Assembly: GCA_033675265.1 (NCBI GenBank)
Contig: JAUJYZ010001050.1
Span: 241,001 to 305,000, forward strand
Origin: Actinostola sp. cb2023
Lineage: Eukaryota > Cnidaria > Anthozoa > Actiniaria > Actinostolidae
Reading direction: 5' to 3'
Length of the DNA: 64,000 bases
Position numbers and translations under genes: made by a program. The notes beneath the pieces were generated by a model, which worked only from the letters and a program-made list of their open reading frames with translations, had not been told where the DNA came from and did not search any database. Below, piece by piece: positions 48,745 through 60,873 of the stretch; the stretch's first letter is position 1, and each line of letters begins with the position of its first letter.

Positions 48745-50215
48745 AAGTTCACTAGCCTCCACTAATTTACTACACGCCCTCTTGGAAACCAGCTTTAAGT
48801 TGAAGGGGCTAACGTGTCGAAATAAAGTTGGCCTACCTACCTACTTCTTACAGTCCGTTCCTTTATTGATTGTCTTGCTCTTGTTGGATTGTTTCACTGT
48901 TCGATTCTTTGCACTTGATCAGCTCTAGACACGCATTTCTGATGCCCCTGTTGAGAAGGCCGTAGATGAGAGGGTTCAAGAGTGGGTTCATGAGTATCGT
49001 TGCTTTTCGAAGTGGCGCTGCTACTTTTACCCACTCTTGCTTCGAAGCGATCGCAATAATGATTATAACAGGAATGATCCTGGTGAAGAGAAACCCCAGA
49101 GCCATAAACATGGCCATCTTTGCTGATTTGCTCTCTGAAATGGAGGCATGCTCACTTTGTGGCGGGTTTTGTTGACCCAGGTTAACTTGATTTCGCTTAG
49201 AAATTACTCGCGCTATCATCATAGCAAAAACTAAAGCGGCTATGGTACACACAACTAAAAGTACAAAGACGGCAAATGCAAAGCCTTTCCCCATAAAGAT
49301 TTGCAGTGTCGTCAGACTACAAGCAAGGATCCATGAAATGACAGCAACGACTGCGAGCCGACTTTTCGTTACGTGGATGTGATGCCATAAGGGATACTTC
49401 AGGCCCAGATAGCGTTCGACGTTGATTGCAGTCATTATAATAGCAGAAGCTATAGCCAGTTTACTCACCGAGAATAAAGATATGCTAACGTAGCAGTTCG
49501 GTTCTTGTCTCAGTTGATAAATGATTTCTCTGACCACGAACAGTGGACTACTGACCGCGCTATTCACAAGATCGGTCACCGCCATGGCTCCTAGAAGCAA
49601 GTTCGCTTGTGTTCGTAATAATGGTTTCTTGCAAAAGGCCAAAAGGATGAGGACGTTGAAAAGGACAGCAAACGGGCACGCAACGGCAGATGTTATCAGA
49701 GCAGAGAGGGACGCTTTCAAGGAAGCAGAAGTTGCTTGGTCAGGATACTTGAATTTGTCAAGTGTCCGACAGATCGGGAGGAATAGATCACTGAGAGAAA
49801 TCGAGAAATTTGTCGTGTTTGTCCTGTTGGTGGGCGGCAACATTGTTCTGTTAGCTTCAGAGCAGATCTGAAGAACGGAGCGATGACCAGTGAACTTTTA
49901 TTATTTATAACTAAGGATCATACAAAGGACAATACTGGATTCCAACTCATAAAGCATCCATACGCTAATTGCAAGCAATAAAAATAAAAAGCTGTTACCG
50001 TCAGGCCATTCAAGTAGAACTGTGCCATTGTAAATTCAGTTTTGTATTCACAAAAAGGTTCTATTTGCAATCATAGCATTTGCAACGTGTTAGCAGTAGA
50101 CAATGAGGGGAGGAAATGGGACGGAAGCGGGAAGTCACAGGGAACAATTCGGTGGAAACCGTCGTTCGGTAGTGAATATAATATATTTTATCCATTAGTT
50201 GTTTACTTGGTAATC
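48745..50215. repeat. Left copy of the inverted GPCR duplication
   Basis: The gene with about 120 bases 3' (TAAAGTTGGCCTACCTACCT) and about 370 bases 5' (through AACAATTCGGTGGAAACCG and TAGTTGTTTACTTGGTAA) matches 61945-63405 reversed. The coding part is near-identical; the 5' flank is more diverged with small indels. Confidence 0.88.
48863..49843 (-). CDS. Class A (rhodopsin-like) G protein-coupled receptor, intact single-exon gene
   Basis: 326-residue seven-transmembrane receptor, expected at the plasma membrane and to signal through G proteins. The ligand cannot be told. N-glycosylation sites lie at N6, N9 and N12. TM1 has N63 (FNVLIL), TM2 D91 (AVTD), TM3 starts at C117 and ends ERY (143-145, from DRY). 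TM4 has W171, and TM7 has NPLIY (290-294). Oddities: the loop between TM4 and TM5 is very short and lacks the usual cysteine, and TM6 lacks CWxP. The length is normal for small cnidarian receptors of this class. ATG at 49843 is the first Met after in-frame sequence that does not resemble a receptor. An inverted near-copy lies at 62319. Confidence 0.92.
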   Translation of the reverse strand: MLPPTNRTNTTNFSISLSDLFLPICRTLDKFKYPDQATSASLKASLSALITSAVACPFAVLFNVLILLAFCKKPLLRTQANLLLGAMAVTDLVNSAVSSPLFVVREIIYQLRQEPNCYVSISLFSVSKLAIASAIIMTAINVERYLGLKYPLWHHIHVTKSRLAVVAVISWILACSLTTLQIFMGKGFAFAVFVLLVVCTIAALVFAMMIARVISKRNQVNLGQQNPPQSEHASISESKSAKMAMFMALGFLFTRIIPVIIIIAIASKQEWVKVAAPLRKATILMNPLLNPLIYGLLNRGIRNACLELIKCKESNSETIQQEQDNQ

Positions 50216-50383
50216 AGTAGAGTGCAATTTAGAAAAGCTTGAAAACTAAATAACTAACTAGACCCTGTTAGCAGGGTTCACTCGTGCCCTGGTGTCGGAT
50301 TGAACCATGCTAAGTACATGCTAAGTACATGCTAAGGACCAGAGTAGAATTGGGATCCCTGTGGAAGTGTCAGTGTAGTGTGG

Positions 50384-50528
50384 GGGCTTTCTCAGTATAT
50401 CACCATCCTGAATTCCTGAAAATTTGAATAACAATAGTTCATATTGTTGTATGCCTCGTTCTACAAAGAGTTCTTGATTTGAATAACAAAGGTTTTTTAG
50501 GATAGTGTTATACTGAGAAAGAGCCCAA
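50384..50528. mobile_element. Small TIR element with GGGCTTTCTCAGTATA termini
   Basis: GGGGCTTTCTCAGTATA on the left against TATACTGAGAAAGAGCCC on the right, 145 bp, with repeated TTTGAATAACAA inside. Confidence 0.65.
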
Positions 50529-50969
50529 AGACATCAAGTTTGTATACGAGTTTGATTTTTGCCTTGAAAGCTTCCCTTTTCTACCTGGAACCAGCACATG
50601 TCGCAGTTATCTTTCGTGATCAATGCGGTATGTTTTATATTTCGCTCTTAGAGTGGAAATATTTGAACATTTTAAAAGTAAAATCAAGAGACCATTATCT
50701 TGGTAAATAAAAATGTATTCAACGAGTAAAGTTCAATGATTGATAGTTGTTGTCGGTCGAATTTTCATTTAGACTTCGAAATATAAAATACCAGTAAGCT
50801 TGTGGTTTCCTTTCTAGTAGAACACATAGACGTCCAGCTATTCGTGTGCTTATCTTCTTGGACGATAAGGATTTTCACAGTCCCGTTGAGGAAACATATG
50901 CAGCTTTTCCATCCTCTCTTATATTTTAGCTACTTGATTTACACATTGTCAAAGGAAAAAGTTGAATTA

Positions 50970-51370
50970 ATAATAATAATAATAATAATCTTTATTTATA
51001 TAGCGTTATTTCTTCTAAAAAAACAATAGCGCTTAACAATATTACTAATAATAAAATATATGAAACTAATATCTATAAAAAATAGAATTAAATGTACAAA
51101 AATAAGTATAAAAATTATGAAATTAAATAAGGATTGATAACTAACTATCAATTTAAATTATATATAGTAGACAACAGTAAAAAACTAATGTAAATGTTAA
51201 AATGAACGTTTAAAAAGAAATGTCTTTACTCCAGCCTTAAAAGTATTCAATGACTCTAAGCTTCTTATATTGTCAGGCAGTTGATTCCACAATATAGGCG
51301 CGATTACTGAAAATGCTCGTCTTCCATATGATTCTAAGCGATACAGAAATGTAAACCAGTCACGTACGGC
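50970..51370 (-). repeat. Dispersed retro-type repeat (TTTATTTATATAGCG)
   Basis: AATAATAATAATAATCTTTATTTATATAGCG followed by AGCGCTTAACAAT and, further on, GTTGATTCCACAATATAGGC. This order resembles 3' regions of dispersed repeats common in marine invertebrates. Identification is by memory of style only. Confidence 0.35.
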
Positions 51371-51439
51371 CGTACGAATCTGCTTTATTTAGCGGTCATG
51401 GTGAACAAATTGCTGGATCAATCGGGCCTCAAACGCGCT

Positions 51440-51895
51440 TTAGTAAACAAAGCATTTAAAACAAAAAAAGTTGTCCGCGTAGATACTGGATCCCAACAGG
51501 AGCAAATGTTCAATGATGCAGGACTAAGTTTGATATGTACTCAACAACATTCTGTATCTTAATCGCGACCTTCATGGTTTTAAAATAATTGATGATTCAT
51601 CATGTTCTTTTTGTCTACTCAATCAGGAAACAATGACCATCTTTTTGTTGAATGTATAGAATCAAAAAATTATTATTTTCAAATACGTAATTGGTTAGAA
51701 ACTTTTGATATTATCCTCTGACTCAAACAAATCTAATATTATACTAGGTGTAGAGGATAATGTAAGACATTTTATTATCTTAATTTATAAGTTATCCTTA
51801 TACAAAGCAAGAGAGAAAGGAAAAGTGCCTTCTCTATCTCTGTTTAAAAATAGGCAGTCAAGGACTGCATGTAGCTACTATAAATAAACAAAAAA
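51440..51895 (+). pseudogene. Non-LTR retrotransposon 3' remnant (zinc-knuckle after reverse transcriptase)
   Basis: Frames read DDSSCSFCLLNQET, then after a one-base shift NDHLFVECIESKNYYFQIRN, WLETFDIIL, and after another shift VRHFIILIYKLSLYKAREKG. CSFC...ET..HLF.EC...... is the pattern of the zf-RVT region at the C-terminus of LINE reverse transcriptases. The reverse transcriptase core is absent. At least two frameshifts make it dead. Confidence 0.65.
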
Positions 51896-52080
51896 AGGTA
51901 GTCTATAACTACATGTAGGTACTGCGGTTTTGGAATGTAGAAGCAATGTGTAGTTGCTGGTATGTTTGAACTATCAGCTGGAACTTGTTCTTGGGTTCTA
52001 TAATTATAATGCTAATTTACTGAATCAGAAATGTATTTTAATACAAAGTTTAATAATGCAAATAAATTTAACAGTTGTTA
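51896..52080. other. AT-rich spacer, nothing recognised
   Basis: No repeat partner or frame of interest. Confidence 0.4.
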
Positions 52081-52084
52081 TTAA

Positions 52085-52504
52085 AGTGCTCCTAATTAAC
52101 CCCTTTTACAATTGTATTTTGAATGTACATGAACTGATCAGCTATTAATTTTTTTCTTTGTTTGAACCTTGCATTTAGGAGTTAAGCTTTGAATGCAAAC
52201 TGGATATGCAAATCAGATGACGTCACCCCGGGCTTCATTTATTATACAAAACGCCCTTGTGCAAATTATTAACATTTTTGAACTTGTAAAATATTTTTAC
52301 AGACTATATAAATGACTTCATATAAAATTTTCCCCCATATCGGGGAAAAGATCTACTGAAAACAATGAAATAAGTTAGGTAAAAAGCCCGGGGTGCGTCA
52401 CGAATTAAAATATCGAATTTGAACAATAAACAGCTCAAATGAAAAAACACTTAACTATAGCTGATCGATATGAACACAGCATTGTAAAGGGGGTTAGGAG
52501 CACT
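52085..52504. mobile_element. MITE with AGTGCTCCTAA termini and TTAA duplication
   Basis: TTAA at 52081-52084 and 52505-52508. Ends AGTGCTCCTAATTAACCCC and GGGGTTAGGAGCACT. The AGTGCT tip and TTAA target are shared with the element at 46513. 420 bp. Confidence 0.85.
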
Positions 52505-52752
52505 TTAACAATCGATATGAACAGCATGATATATCATAATAGTAATAGAGTACCGAAGTGATGACGTCTGGATCCAGGCCGAAATTACAGTGATTTGTGT
52601 AGGGAAACTATATATTCAACTGGCCATATCTCAGCCGCTATTTAACCGATTACTCTCAAGCATGTAAGCTTCTTTATTGATGTTCTTTCGAAATCGGGGA
52701 TCGAAAGTTGATAAAGCGAAAATTATTGTTTTCGTGACGTCACACTTCGTTA

Positions 52753-54450
52753 CTGTACGGGACCGCAAATGATCCCAGGCCCGCAAATGAACCCAGGCCC
52801 GCAAATGAACCCAGGCCCGCAAATGATCCCAAGACTGGATCCCAAATGATCCCAGGCCCGCAAATGATCCCAAGACTGGATCGCAAATGAACCCAGGCCC
52901 GCAAATGAACCCAGAGAGGACCGCAAGTGATCCCAGAGATAAAATCAGGAATCTGGAACGGAACAAAATGGGATTTCACACAGAGAAGTCCTGAAATGGA
53001 GTTTTCCAAGGAAACAGTGGAATGCTACAGGTCTACTCGGATGACATGGAATGTTGTGAAAAGTGCTTGTATGAAATGAATTATGAGTTTAATTGAGCCA
53101 TATGGGCAAATGTATCCAATTTCCTTAAGCTTGGTAACGACTAAGCATGATCAAATTTATTATTTCACGCTCCGCGTTCGCTGCGCTCACTCGTGAGATA
53201 TCTAGTTGAACACTCTGTATTATTCTCTAAATAATTCTCAAGCATGTTAAGGCCTGGGTCTTCAGAGGATAGGGGGAAATCACATTAATTTGAATATCTC
53301 ATTCATCTTTTCACGTGGAAAGCTGAACTTTTAGTCTAAGATGACAATTAGGCTCCTTAGCATTTTAGGCTGGTTAGTGTCGACTTCTAGTGGTCACGTG
53401 ACCTTTAAGGCATAAAAACACAAATTTCAAAATGGGCCGACTTTATCACTCTTATTTGCTGCCACTTTTGAGATATAATCATCAATAATAAGGAGACGAA
53501 CAAGAAACCGTCTGGAATGGATGCCCACACTATTACAGTAAAGAGAAAATAAAATAAATGTTAATTTTTGATTTGGTCACGTGACCGGGCAGATTTTCAA
53601 AGACCACTATGAATGTCATTTGATGACATGTTATTCGTTATTCTGCAAACAGTTTCTATACGGCCCATTTTCAACTGAATTTTTCTGAATTTCTTGACCA
53701 CGTGATTTGTCACGTGATACACCTCGTGGCTTTATGAATATGAAATTGTCAAGAAAACCTGGAAGTGAAACATCTGGTCAAGTTTTAGCTTGAACGGTGG
53801 AATTAATTACGGAATAAAGTTCAGTTCAGGGTCAGACTCGTTGACAACTTTGTGTGATTGAGTTTGAATTGGTAGTTCACTGACGTTTCTGGAGATATTA
53901 GCCTATTTTAGCTGGCATTTCGCGATATATATTTGCTATTCATCACCTCCAAGCAAAACTCAAGATGGCTTCGCGTTGCGCGAGCGTGTCTCTTTCTTAA
54001 TTCTTGAAAATAAATTTTATATATATTTGGCTGGCTATTCACATGTGTGGTATATACTATAAAAGACTCGCGGCTCGGGAAATATCCACCACTACTCACC
54101 GACGCTGAGGGGAGTAATTGTTAATTATTTGAGAACAAATTTTATTGAATGAGACTGCCAAATGCTTTTCTAAAAAATGACCATTGTTCTTCTACAAAAC
54201 AGGGATGTTTTTATTTTCAAAGGCGTTAATATGAGAAAAAGTGTGAAATCCCATTTTGTTCCGTTCCAGATTCCTGATTTTATCTCTGGGATCACTTGCG
54301 GTCCTCTCTGGGTTCATTTGCGGGCCTGGGTTCATTTGCGATCCAGTCTTGGGATCATTTGCGGGCCTGGGATCATTTGGAATCCAGTCTTGGGATCATT
54401 TGCGGGCCTGGGTTCATTTGCGGGCCTGGGTTCATTTGCGGTCCCGTACA
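52753..54450. mobile_element. TIR element with tandem GACCGCAAATGATCCCAGGC units at both ends
   Basis: Left 52753-52980 and right 54240-54450 are mirrored. Each has seven to nine copies of a CCCGCAAATGAWCCCAGG unit preceded by TGTACGGGACC, then ATCAGGAATCTGGAACGGAA. The interior 53239-53900 includes a relative of the CACGTGAC-bearing MITE at 37594. Repeated GFICGPGFI-type frames are array translations. Confidence 0.88.
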
Positions 54451-54479
54451 TTACTCTATTGAAATAGAATATCTAATTT

Positions 54480-55926
54480 GAAGATAAGTTTACACTCTAA
54501 TATACTACGATTTTATGCTATTTTGCACCAGAAACTAGACACATCTCTCGTGTGTAAAGATCTTTTCAGTTCACAGGCTCGCCAGTCACCACCGTCTCAG
54601 TGTTTGTGTATTGGGCTTCCTGTGTCTTATATGGCCGTCACTTCTAGAATCCTGTCCTTTTGATATCTTGTATATCTAAAACTGCTTTTAAAATAAAGAT
54701 GAATATGCACTTGAGTCCTGTGTGTCATTTATTTAGCGATTAGAACGGCTTTTAGCGAGTTTTGGGACAAAGAGTAACGAGAGCCGTGTTTGTTTGTGTC
54801 TCGGCAGTTTACATGGAGCCACTACACAGACTCGAGTCGATCGTCATGGACTGTGGAGCTATTTTAAAGGCCGAACAAACATAAACACAATCGATATAAT
54901 TTCCGCTGGAAAATAATCTCAACTGGCAAACCATCAACCAACTTGAAAACATGTTTATGAACAAACACTTGACACTTTGCTAGAGTAGAGAGTGTAAACT
55001 TACCCTTCTAAACAGTCCGGGAAAACCGCAGATTTGGGTATATTTGTGACGTAGGCAAAACCATTGTTCTAGACGCTCATAACACAAAGTCACGTGAAAC
55101 AACGAACTTCAAAAATCCAATATGGCTGACCGTGCTCAGTGCTGGTCAGAAGACTGATAGTTTTTGACTAAATCCGGTAACCACTTCATGTAGGCACAAC
55201 CGTTCGCTTTTGCAAACGAAGCAGTTTGCTGAAGATCAAAACTTAGACACTTTACCTTTTTTTTGCTGTCTTTTATCCATTTATCTCGATATTTTATCAT
55301 TCTGAAGACTAAAGTTACTATTTACTCTATATTGCATAGGGACCATTGCGTGATTGTGCCTACACGGAGTAGTTCCCCTAAATCCAGCACATATTATTAT
55401 TCTGTAGTACTAGCCTATCATTCAAGAGAGGATGAGAGAGAGACCGTTGAGAGTCCGGGACCGTTGATCGAGGAACGAGCAAGAAATCTCTTCATGTTCG
55501 ATTTGTACCGTGTACGTGATTGTTGTCTGATCACTACAAGAGTGAATTCTCGAATATCGGTAAATTATTTTGATTGTATATTGCAACACTGTCGGCCATT
55601 ATCAATATTCCAAATAACAGACTGCGCTTGATTGCATGTGTAACTTTAATACATCTTCACTCATGATGTTAATTATGATGATGTTTGTTATGTACAATGC
55701 AGCAGATGAAAAGAAATAAATCTGAGTTAATAAAGGATACTCATGCAGACTTGTTTGGTGAAATTGGGTTCTTCTCGTTTCTATTACTAGTATCTGAGAG
55801 CATCAATTTTCACGAGAAGCAAAATAAAAGGTAGTTCAAGGAATGGAACCTTTATTTATTTGATCCAAGGTAACCCCTTCAGAGCTCTACATGTATATAT
55901 AATAATAACCAACACTGTTTCTTTTG
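54480..55926. other. No gene recognised; contains a module shared with 22.65 kb
   Basis: 54600-54765 (GGGCTTCCTGTGTCTTATAT ... CATTTATTTAGCGATTAGAACGGC) is similar to 22655-22850. 55009-55053 (AACAGTCCGGGAAAACCGCA ...) is mirrored at 59021-59066. A 122-codon plus frame at 55263-55631 resembles nothing known to me. Confidence 0.5.
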
Positions 55927-58872
55927 CACCACAGATAGTCCAGTCAATCTACGAGATTTTGGGGGTCCAGTTGGAACAAATTGCAACAGAATTTCTGTCA
56001 CCACCATAACATCGAGGGAGGCTCTCTTATCAACATACTAAAAGTCCTCAAAAATCCCTGCGGTGGAACATCCCCAAATTTAGCATTTTGTAATTTGACC
56101 AAAAACCACAGGGTTCCCACGTTGAGAAAAAAATTAAAATCTTAAGAAAAAGAAATCGACCCATTTCTTCAAAACTGTTCACTGTTAAAACTTTTATAAG
56201 GTGGAATAGAATAGAAAAATAAGAATTTCTTGACAAAATAACCTTGTTTGATGTTTTGTTTGCAAAGGTGGTTCACCACAGGGTTCCCGCGCAGAGAAAA
56301 TTTCATATTTCATAACATTACAAAATTACCTACAAGATATTCAGGAACTAACAGCGTACTACATTTGAGGAATTACTTCAGCAATGACCCATCTTTACGC
56401 AGCATTTTGACCGGGGTCGTGGCAGATGAGAGTGTTAATGCAGATAACACCAAGCGAGTTGGACTGAGATAGAATACTGGTGTCAATGGTGGGTAACTGG
56501 AGTACAGGACTTCTCATTCGGCAAGAAAGATCAAGCTGTAATGCTTGCGTCAAAGCCGGACCGCTGTAACATTTGCTGATGGCATTGTACAAGTAGATCC
56601 TCAGCTGTTATTTCAGAGGCTAATCGTACTTTGTTGCTACCGGAGGAAGATTTGAGAATCAACAAGAGTTCTTTAAATTTGAGGTGATATGCACTTTTTG
56701 ACTCCCTTGACTCCTTCTCCCAAGGCAGGCAAACAAGTCAGTACTGGCAGACGCCATGTGGCTGAAGTCGAAGGAGAAATAGACAGTGTCGCGGTGGCCT
56801 CAAGGGATCGACTACTAGGCTATTTTCAATTATCTCATTATGTTGAATACGTGGAGCGAAAATATGGTAAGGCTACCGCAGTGTTGGACGGGTACGGAAG
56901 ATGGACAAAGTACAAAGGACTGCACACACCAGAGACGCACGGCAGGAACCTGCAGACCAACAGTGAACTTCAGCTCCAATATGATCTTCCAATCCAAGAA
57001 AGAAGACTTCCTGGCAAACAAATTTAACAAGCAGAAGTTCATCAACTTCATAAGCCAGATGCACGTCAGTCCATGCTGCAGGCGATGCAGACCTGTCAGC
57101 CAGATACGCTACAACTCAGTGTGCTAGCAGGGGATGACACAGACCTACTATGTTTTCACAGTTCTACTATGTTTTCACACAGACATGGAGGTGCATGATC
57201 TGTTCTTCATGCCAGAACCAAGACACAGGTCAACAAAGCCAAGGCGAGTATGGAATATCAAGGAAACCAAGTTGGCACTTGGACCCAGTGTGTGTACAAA
57301 CATTTTGTTTGTGCATGCAATTCTTGGTTACCATACGACATCGCTAGTGCACTGGTTAGGCAAAGGGGTGGCACTGAAGAATGTAGCAGACAACGCAGAA
57401 TTGTGCAATCAAGCTCTTGTTTCATGCATTCAGCAGCTTCAAGAGAGGATGTAATCAAAACAGAAGAAAGGGCACTCGTATGTTTGTATAATGGTAAACG
57501 GTTGACGAAAGCCTGGATTTCTTAGTTGCGCTACACTCGTTTTTGGCAGAAAGTCGCTACAGGGACAATCGGCGTCCAACCAGAAAGTCTTCCACCCACG
57601 TCAGCAGCAGCTGCATATCACAGTTTGCAGGCCTACTTCCAGGTACAGCAATGGAATGGCAACCAAGAGCTTCAACCAGAGGCCGACTGGGCGGTTTGAA
57701 ACTTACAGAAGGAAAGCTTATTCTGGTGCGCACAGACCTCCTTCCACTTCCTGCTGGAGATGATACGGTGCAACTGGAAATCTAATTGTAGCACCCAAAG
57801 ATGCACCTGCAAGAAGCATGGCTTGACTGAATTGTTCTCTTGCATGTGGCGTGTGTAAAGGCCAGAGCTGCGCGAATTCATTGTTCCCCGATCTTGATGT
57901 CGGGCTGCAAGAAGATGACTAACGTTCATGACGATTGTTCAGAACAATTCACAGTAAATTTGCTTTGTTTTCTTCAGTTTTTGCAAGTATTTTGTATTGG
58001 ATTTTGTCATAGGCCTAATGTATATCCATTGCATTGAAAGCAACCAACTGTAATAATGTTGATGGCGTCTAGTAACTTGCCTACATTATCTATACTAGTA
58101 TACTGTAGTAACTCACGCTAAGATACTTAGAAATTTTGCAATTGTTAATCATTCCGGTAGCACAACCAATACAGTGAAATCTTTAAAATTAGTACATATA
58201 TATATATTTTTTTACACCCAAAAGGAACCAGAAATAGAAGTACGTAGATATGGGCGAACCTTCTAAAATAACTCAGCGAAAGTTTTTTCCATAAAATGTG
58301 TTATTTTTCCATTTAATATATTCTTTCTTGAATAGTAAGAAACAGGCATAAGAAGATGCTTTATGGGCTATAAAATACATAGCTAGGTTATTTTGCTATT
58401 CTACTCTACTGTTAAAGCGCTGGACATGAGTACATTTACTTTTATTAAAAGTTTTAGTTTTTTGTCAATGCGGGAACCCTGTGGTGTGAACAAAACATCA
58501 AACAAGGTTATTTTGTCAAGAAATTCTTATTTTTTTGTTCTATTCCACCTTATAACTGTTTTAACAGTGAACAGCTTTGAAGAAATGGGTCGAGTTCTTT
58601 TTCTTGAGAGGTTTTTTTTTTTTCTCAACGTGGGCCCCCTGTGGTTTTTGGTCCTAACAAAATGCTAAATTTGGGGATGTTCCACTGTTTTTGGTCAAAT
58701 AACAAAATGCTAAATTTGGGGATGTTCCACTGCAGGGATTTTTGAGGACTTTCAGTATGTTGATAAGAGAGTCTCCCTCGATGTTATGGTAGTGACAGAA
58801 ATTCTGTTGCAATTTGTTTCAACTGATAGAAGGAGCTAGAAATCTCGTAGATTGACTGGACTATCTGTGGTG
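55927..58872. mobile_element. 2.9 kb long-TIR element with decayed coding interior
   Basis: 55927-56290 is mirrored by 58460-58872. It starts CACCACAGATAGTCCAGTCA and includes CCTCGATGTTATGGTGGTGA-type and TGGAACATCCCCAAATTTAG segments. The right arm has an internal 45-base duplication (CTAAATTTGGGGATGTTCCA twice). Inside the arms, CAGGGTTCCC motifs recall hAT-like MITE ends. The interior 56300-58000 encodes a broken protein on plus. Confidence 0.82.
56689..57930 (+). pseudogene. Decayed transposon-family protein with a GDDTD motif and Cys-rich end
   Basis: Three frames together read RHVAEVEGEIDSVAVASRDR (56740-56810), LQLSVLAGDDTDLLCFH (57110-57165), FFMPEPRHRSTKPRRVWNIK then ALGPSVCTNILFVHAILGYH (57200-57340), and CNCSTQRCTCKKHGLNCSLA then CGVCKG (57765-57870). 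GDDTDLL and the GYHTTS site (probably once GCDTTS) recall a PIN/XPG-like acid-residue nuclease fold seen in proteins that are multicopy in cnidarian genomes. The end resembles a CXC zinc cluster. Several frameshifts and stops break it. The family assignment is an inference. Confidence 0.5.
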
Positions 58873-58923
58873 TTTTATTTGCAATGTTTTTAAACACTTT
58901 TCACTCCATGAATCACACAAAGT

Positions 58924-58993
58924 TACCCTGCGAGCAGAGGTTTTTTTCTACTCGCCCAGGAAGCGAGTAGAAAAAACCTCTGCTCGCAGGGTA
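58924..58993. mobile_element. 70-bp perfect hairpin with TACCCTGCGAGCAGAGG ends
   Basis: TACCCTGCGAGCAGAGGTTT is mirrored exactly. The loop is CTACTCGCCCAGGAAGCGAG, itself partly self-complementary. Possibly a very short MITE. Confidence 0.75.
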
Positions 58994-60873
58994 CACAAAG
59001 TAGGACTCGAAGGATTCGTGACGTCACAAATATACCCAAATCTGCGGTTTTCCCGGACTGCTAAACGAAGCGTGAAGCGAAAAGCACATGGAAATCCAAC
59101 ACGACGTATTTTGTATACGTCATCGAATCGATAAAATATCGACAACCACCACGAGAAGAATGTATCCGAATCGATAAAATGTCGACAACCAGACGAATAA
59201 ACCATCGGGTACATCGTCGCGACATCGTCGCTGATTTTCGATCACCTGACTAGTTCCGAACACTATCCGAAGTTTAGGACACTTACGGACGGACTTACGG
59301 ACGGACTTACACACTCGATGACATAGTGGCTACTCTCTTCTAAGAAGAGGAGTAGCCACAAAAATGTATTAACTCAATATGAAAAAATAGAACAGAGACT
59401 GGCCCGATCAAAAAACATATTTTCCCAACATCAGAAAAAATGGAGCAAAATAATCAATGCTTTACGATCTTAATAAATAATAAGGTAACTGGCAAAGGGT
59501 ACGTGGGGGGGGGGGGGGATGGGGGAGTTTTACTTTACTGTTGTTTACTAGTTATCAATTTTCAAGTTGTAGTATCTGTAAAAACCGTAATAATAACAAA
59601 TTGTAACAATGTAATATTGAAGTTGAAAAGGTTTTTGCAATAAATATTTATGTAAAAATAATAAATAAATAAATAAAAATAAATAATAAAAATAAATAAA
59701 TAAATAAACTGACTGCAAACATATCAATGGCAAAGTGAATCACAAGAACATGTAAAACAAAAAAGTGGAATAATGGTCGATTTTGACTGCAGCAAGTTGT
59801 TTTGCAATTTTTACACATATTTTCCCACAAATTAAATTATTTACTTCTAGCTATCTGCGCTGGTTGTTGGACTATACATTACAAAATGCGAGGGAATGAC
59901 AGAGTATAACTGATAAGGATGAAGAAACGGGTGATGGGAAAGAAAGAGAGACAGAAACGAAGAAAGAGAGAAGGAAGGAAACAAATAAATAACATATGGA
60001 AAGGAAGCTAGGAAGAAACGAAAAAAGGAAAATAAAGGACATATAGACAAGGTTTTTTGAATTTGCTGTATATATAAACGTATACATCGCCGGCCAGTAA
60101 TTGTAAATCTAAACCATATACTTATTTGCTGATAAAAATACATTTCAAACACGGAGTTTTAATTACACGTCTCTTTATTGGTATTCTTTGTAATAACAGG
60201 GAGAATTGTACATGATTTTGAAGCCGTAAAGAGTAAATCTAGTATTCGCGCCATGGAGACTGGGCCCGATCGGAAGTTAAAACATGAAATCGACGTCCTT
60301 CGTCAGTGTAAAATGTCCGAGATTTGGGAGCCGCTCGCGTTTGAAATAAAATAGATGCCAATCGTAACTTTTCATATCCTTAATTAAAGTCGACCATAAG
60401 ACCTTCCCAAAACGTATTTTATATTCGAAATCGACTGCCGCACTTTTGAGAAAAGTCATTTTGAAAATGGTCAAAATTGCAACCACGATAGGTATCGTTT
60501 CGAACTCAAAGTTCGGCTCGATTTATTTCAATGAAATATTTGATCAAATAAACAGTACTAGCCGTTTATTGCTTTTTCTAAAAGTGAAAAGGTATTAACG
60601 AAAGCAAGATATGATTACCATGAATAGAAGAGGTTATTTTAGTTCATTAAATATGCTTCAAAATTTCAAATTTGTGAATGAAATTAAATTTGGCCAAAAA
60701 CAGAGGGGCTGTCAAACTCGGAAGTAAAAAGCCAGGCGAATCGGTAAATACCACCATTCATAATCAATCTCGATAGGTTATAAATGTACTAAATTTGGAG
60801 GGAATCGGCCGACCCCCATCTTTTGCGTGGCACTGCCTGGTTTTCTCAGACACTCACTCTAAGGCCGGTTTTC
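58994..60873. other. No gene recognised; repeats only
   Basis: Holds the mirror of 55009-55053 (59021-59066), a CTTACGGACGGA tandem (59279-59310), a self-complementary GTGGCTACT...AGTAGCCAC motif (59327-59360), a G run near 59506-59525, an AAATAAATA tract (59660-59710) and a purine tract (59936-60040). Confidence 0.5.

Noticed and set aside
52631..54481. Frames with GFICGPGFICDP repeats
   Set aside because: Translations of the CCCGCAAATGATCCCAGG terminal array.
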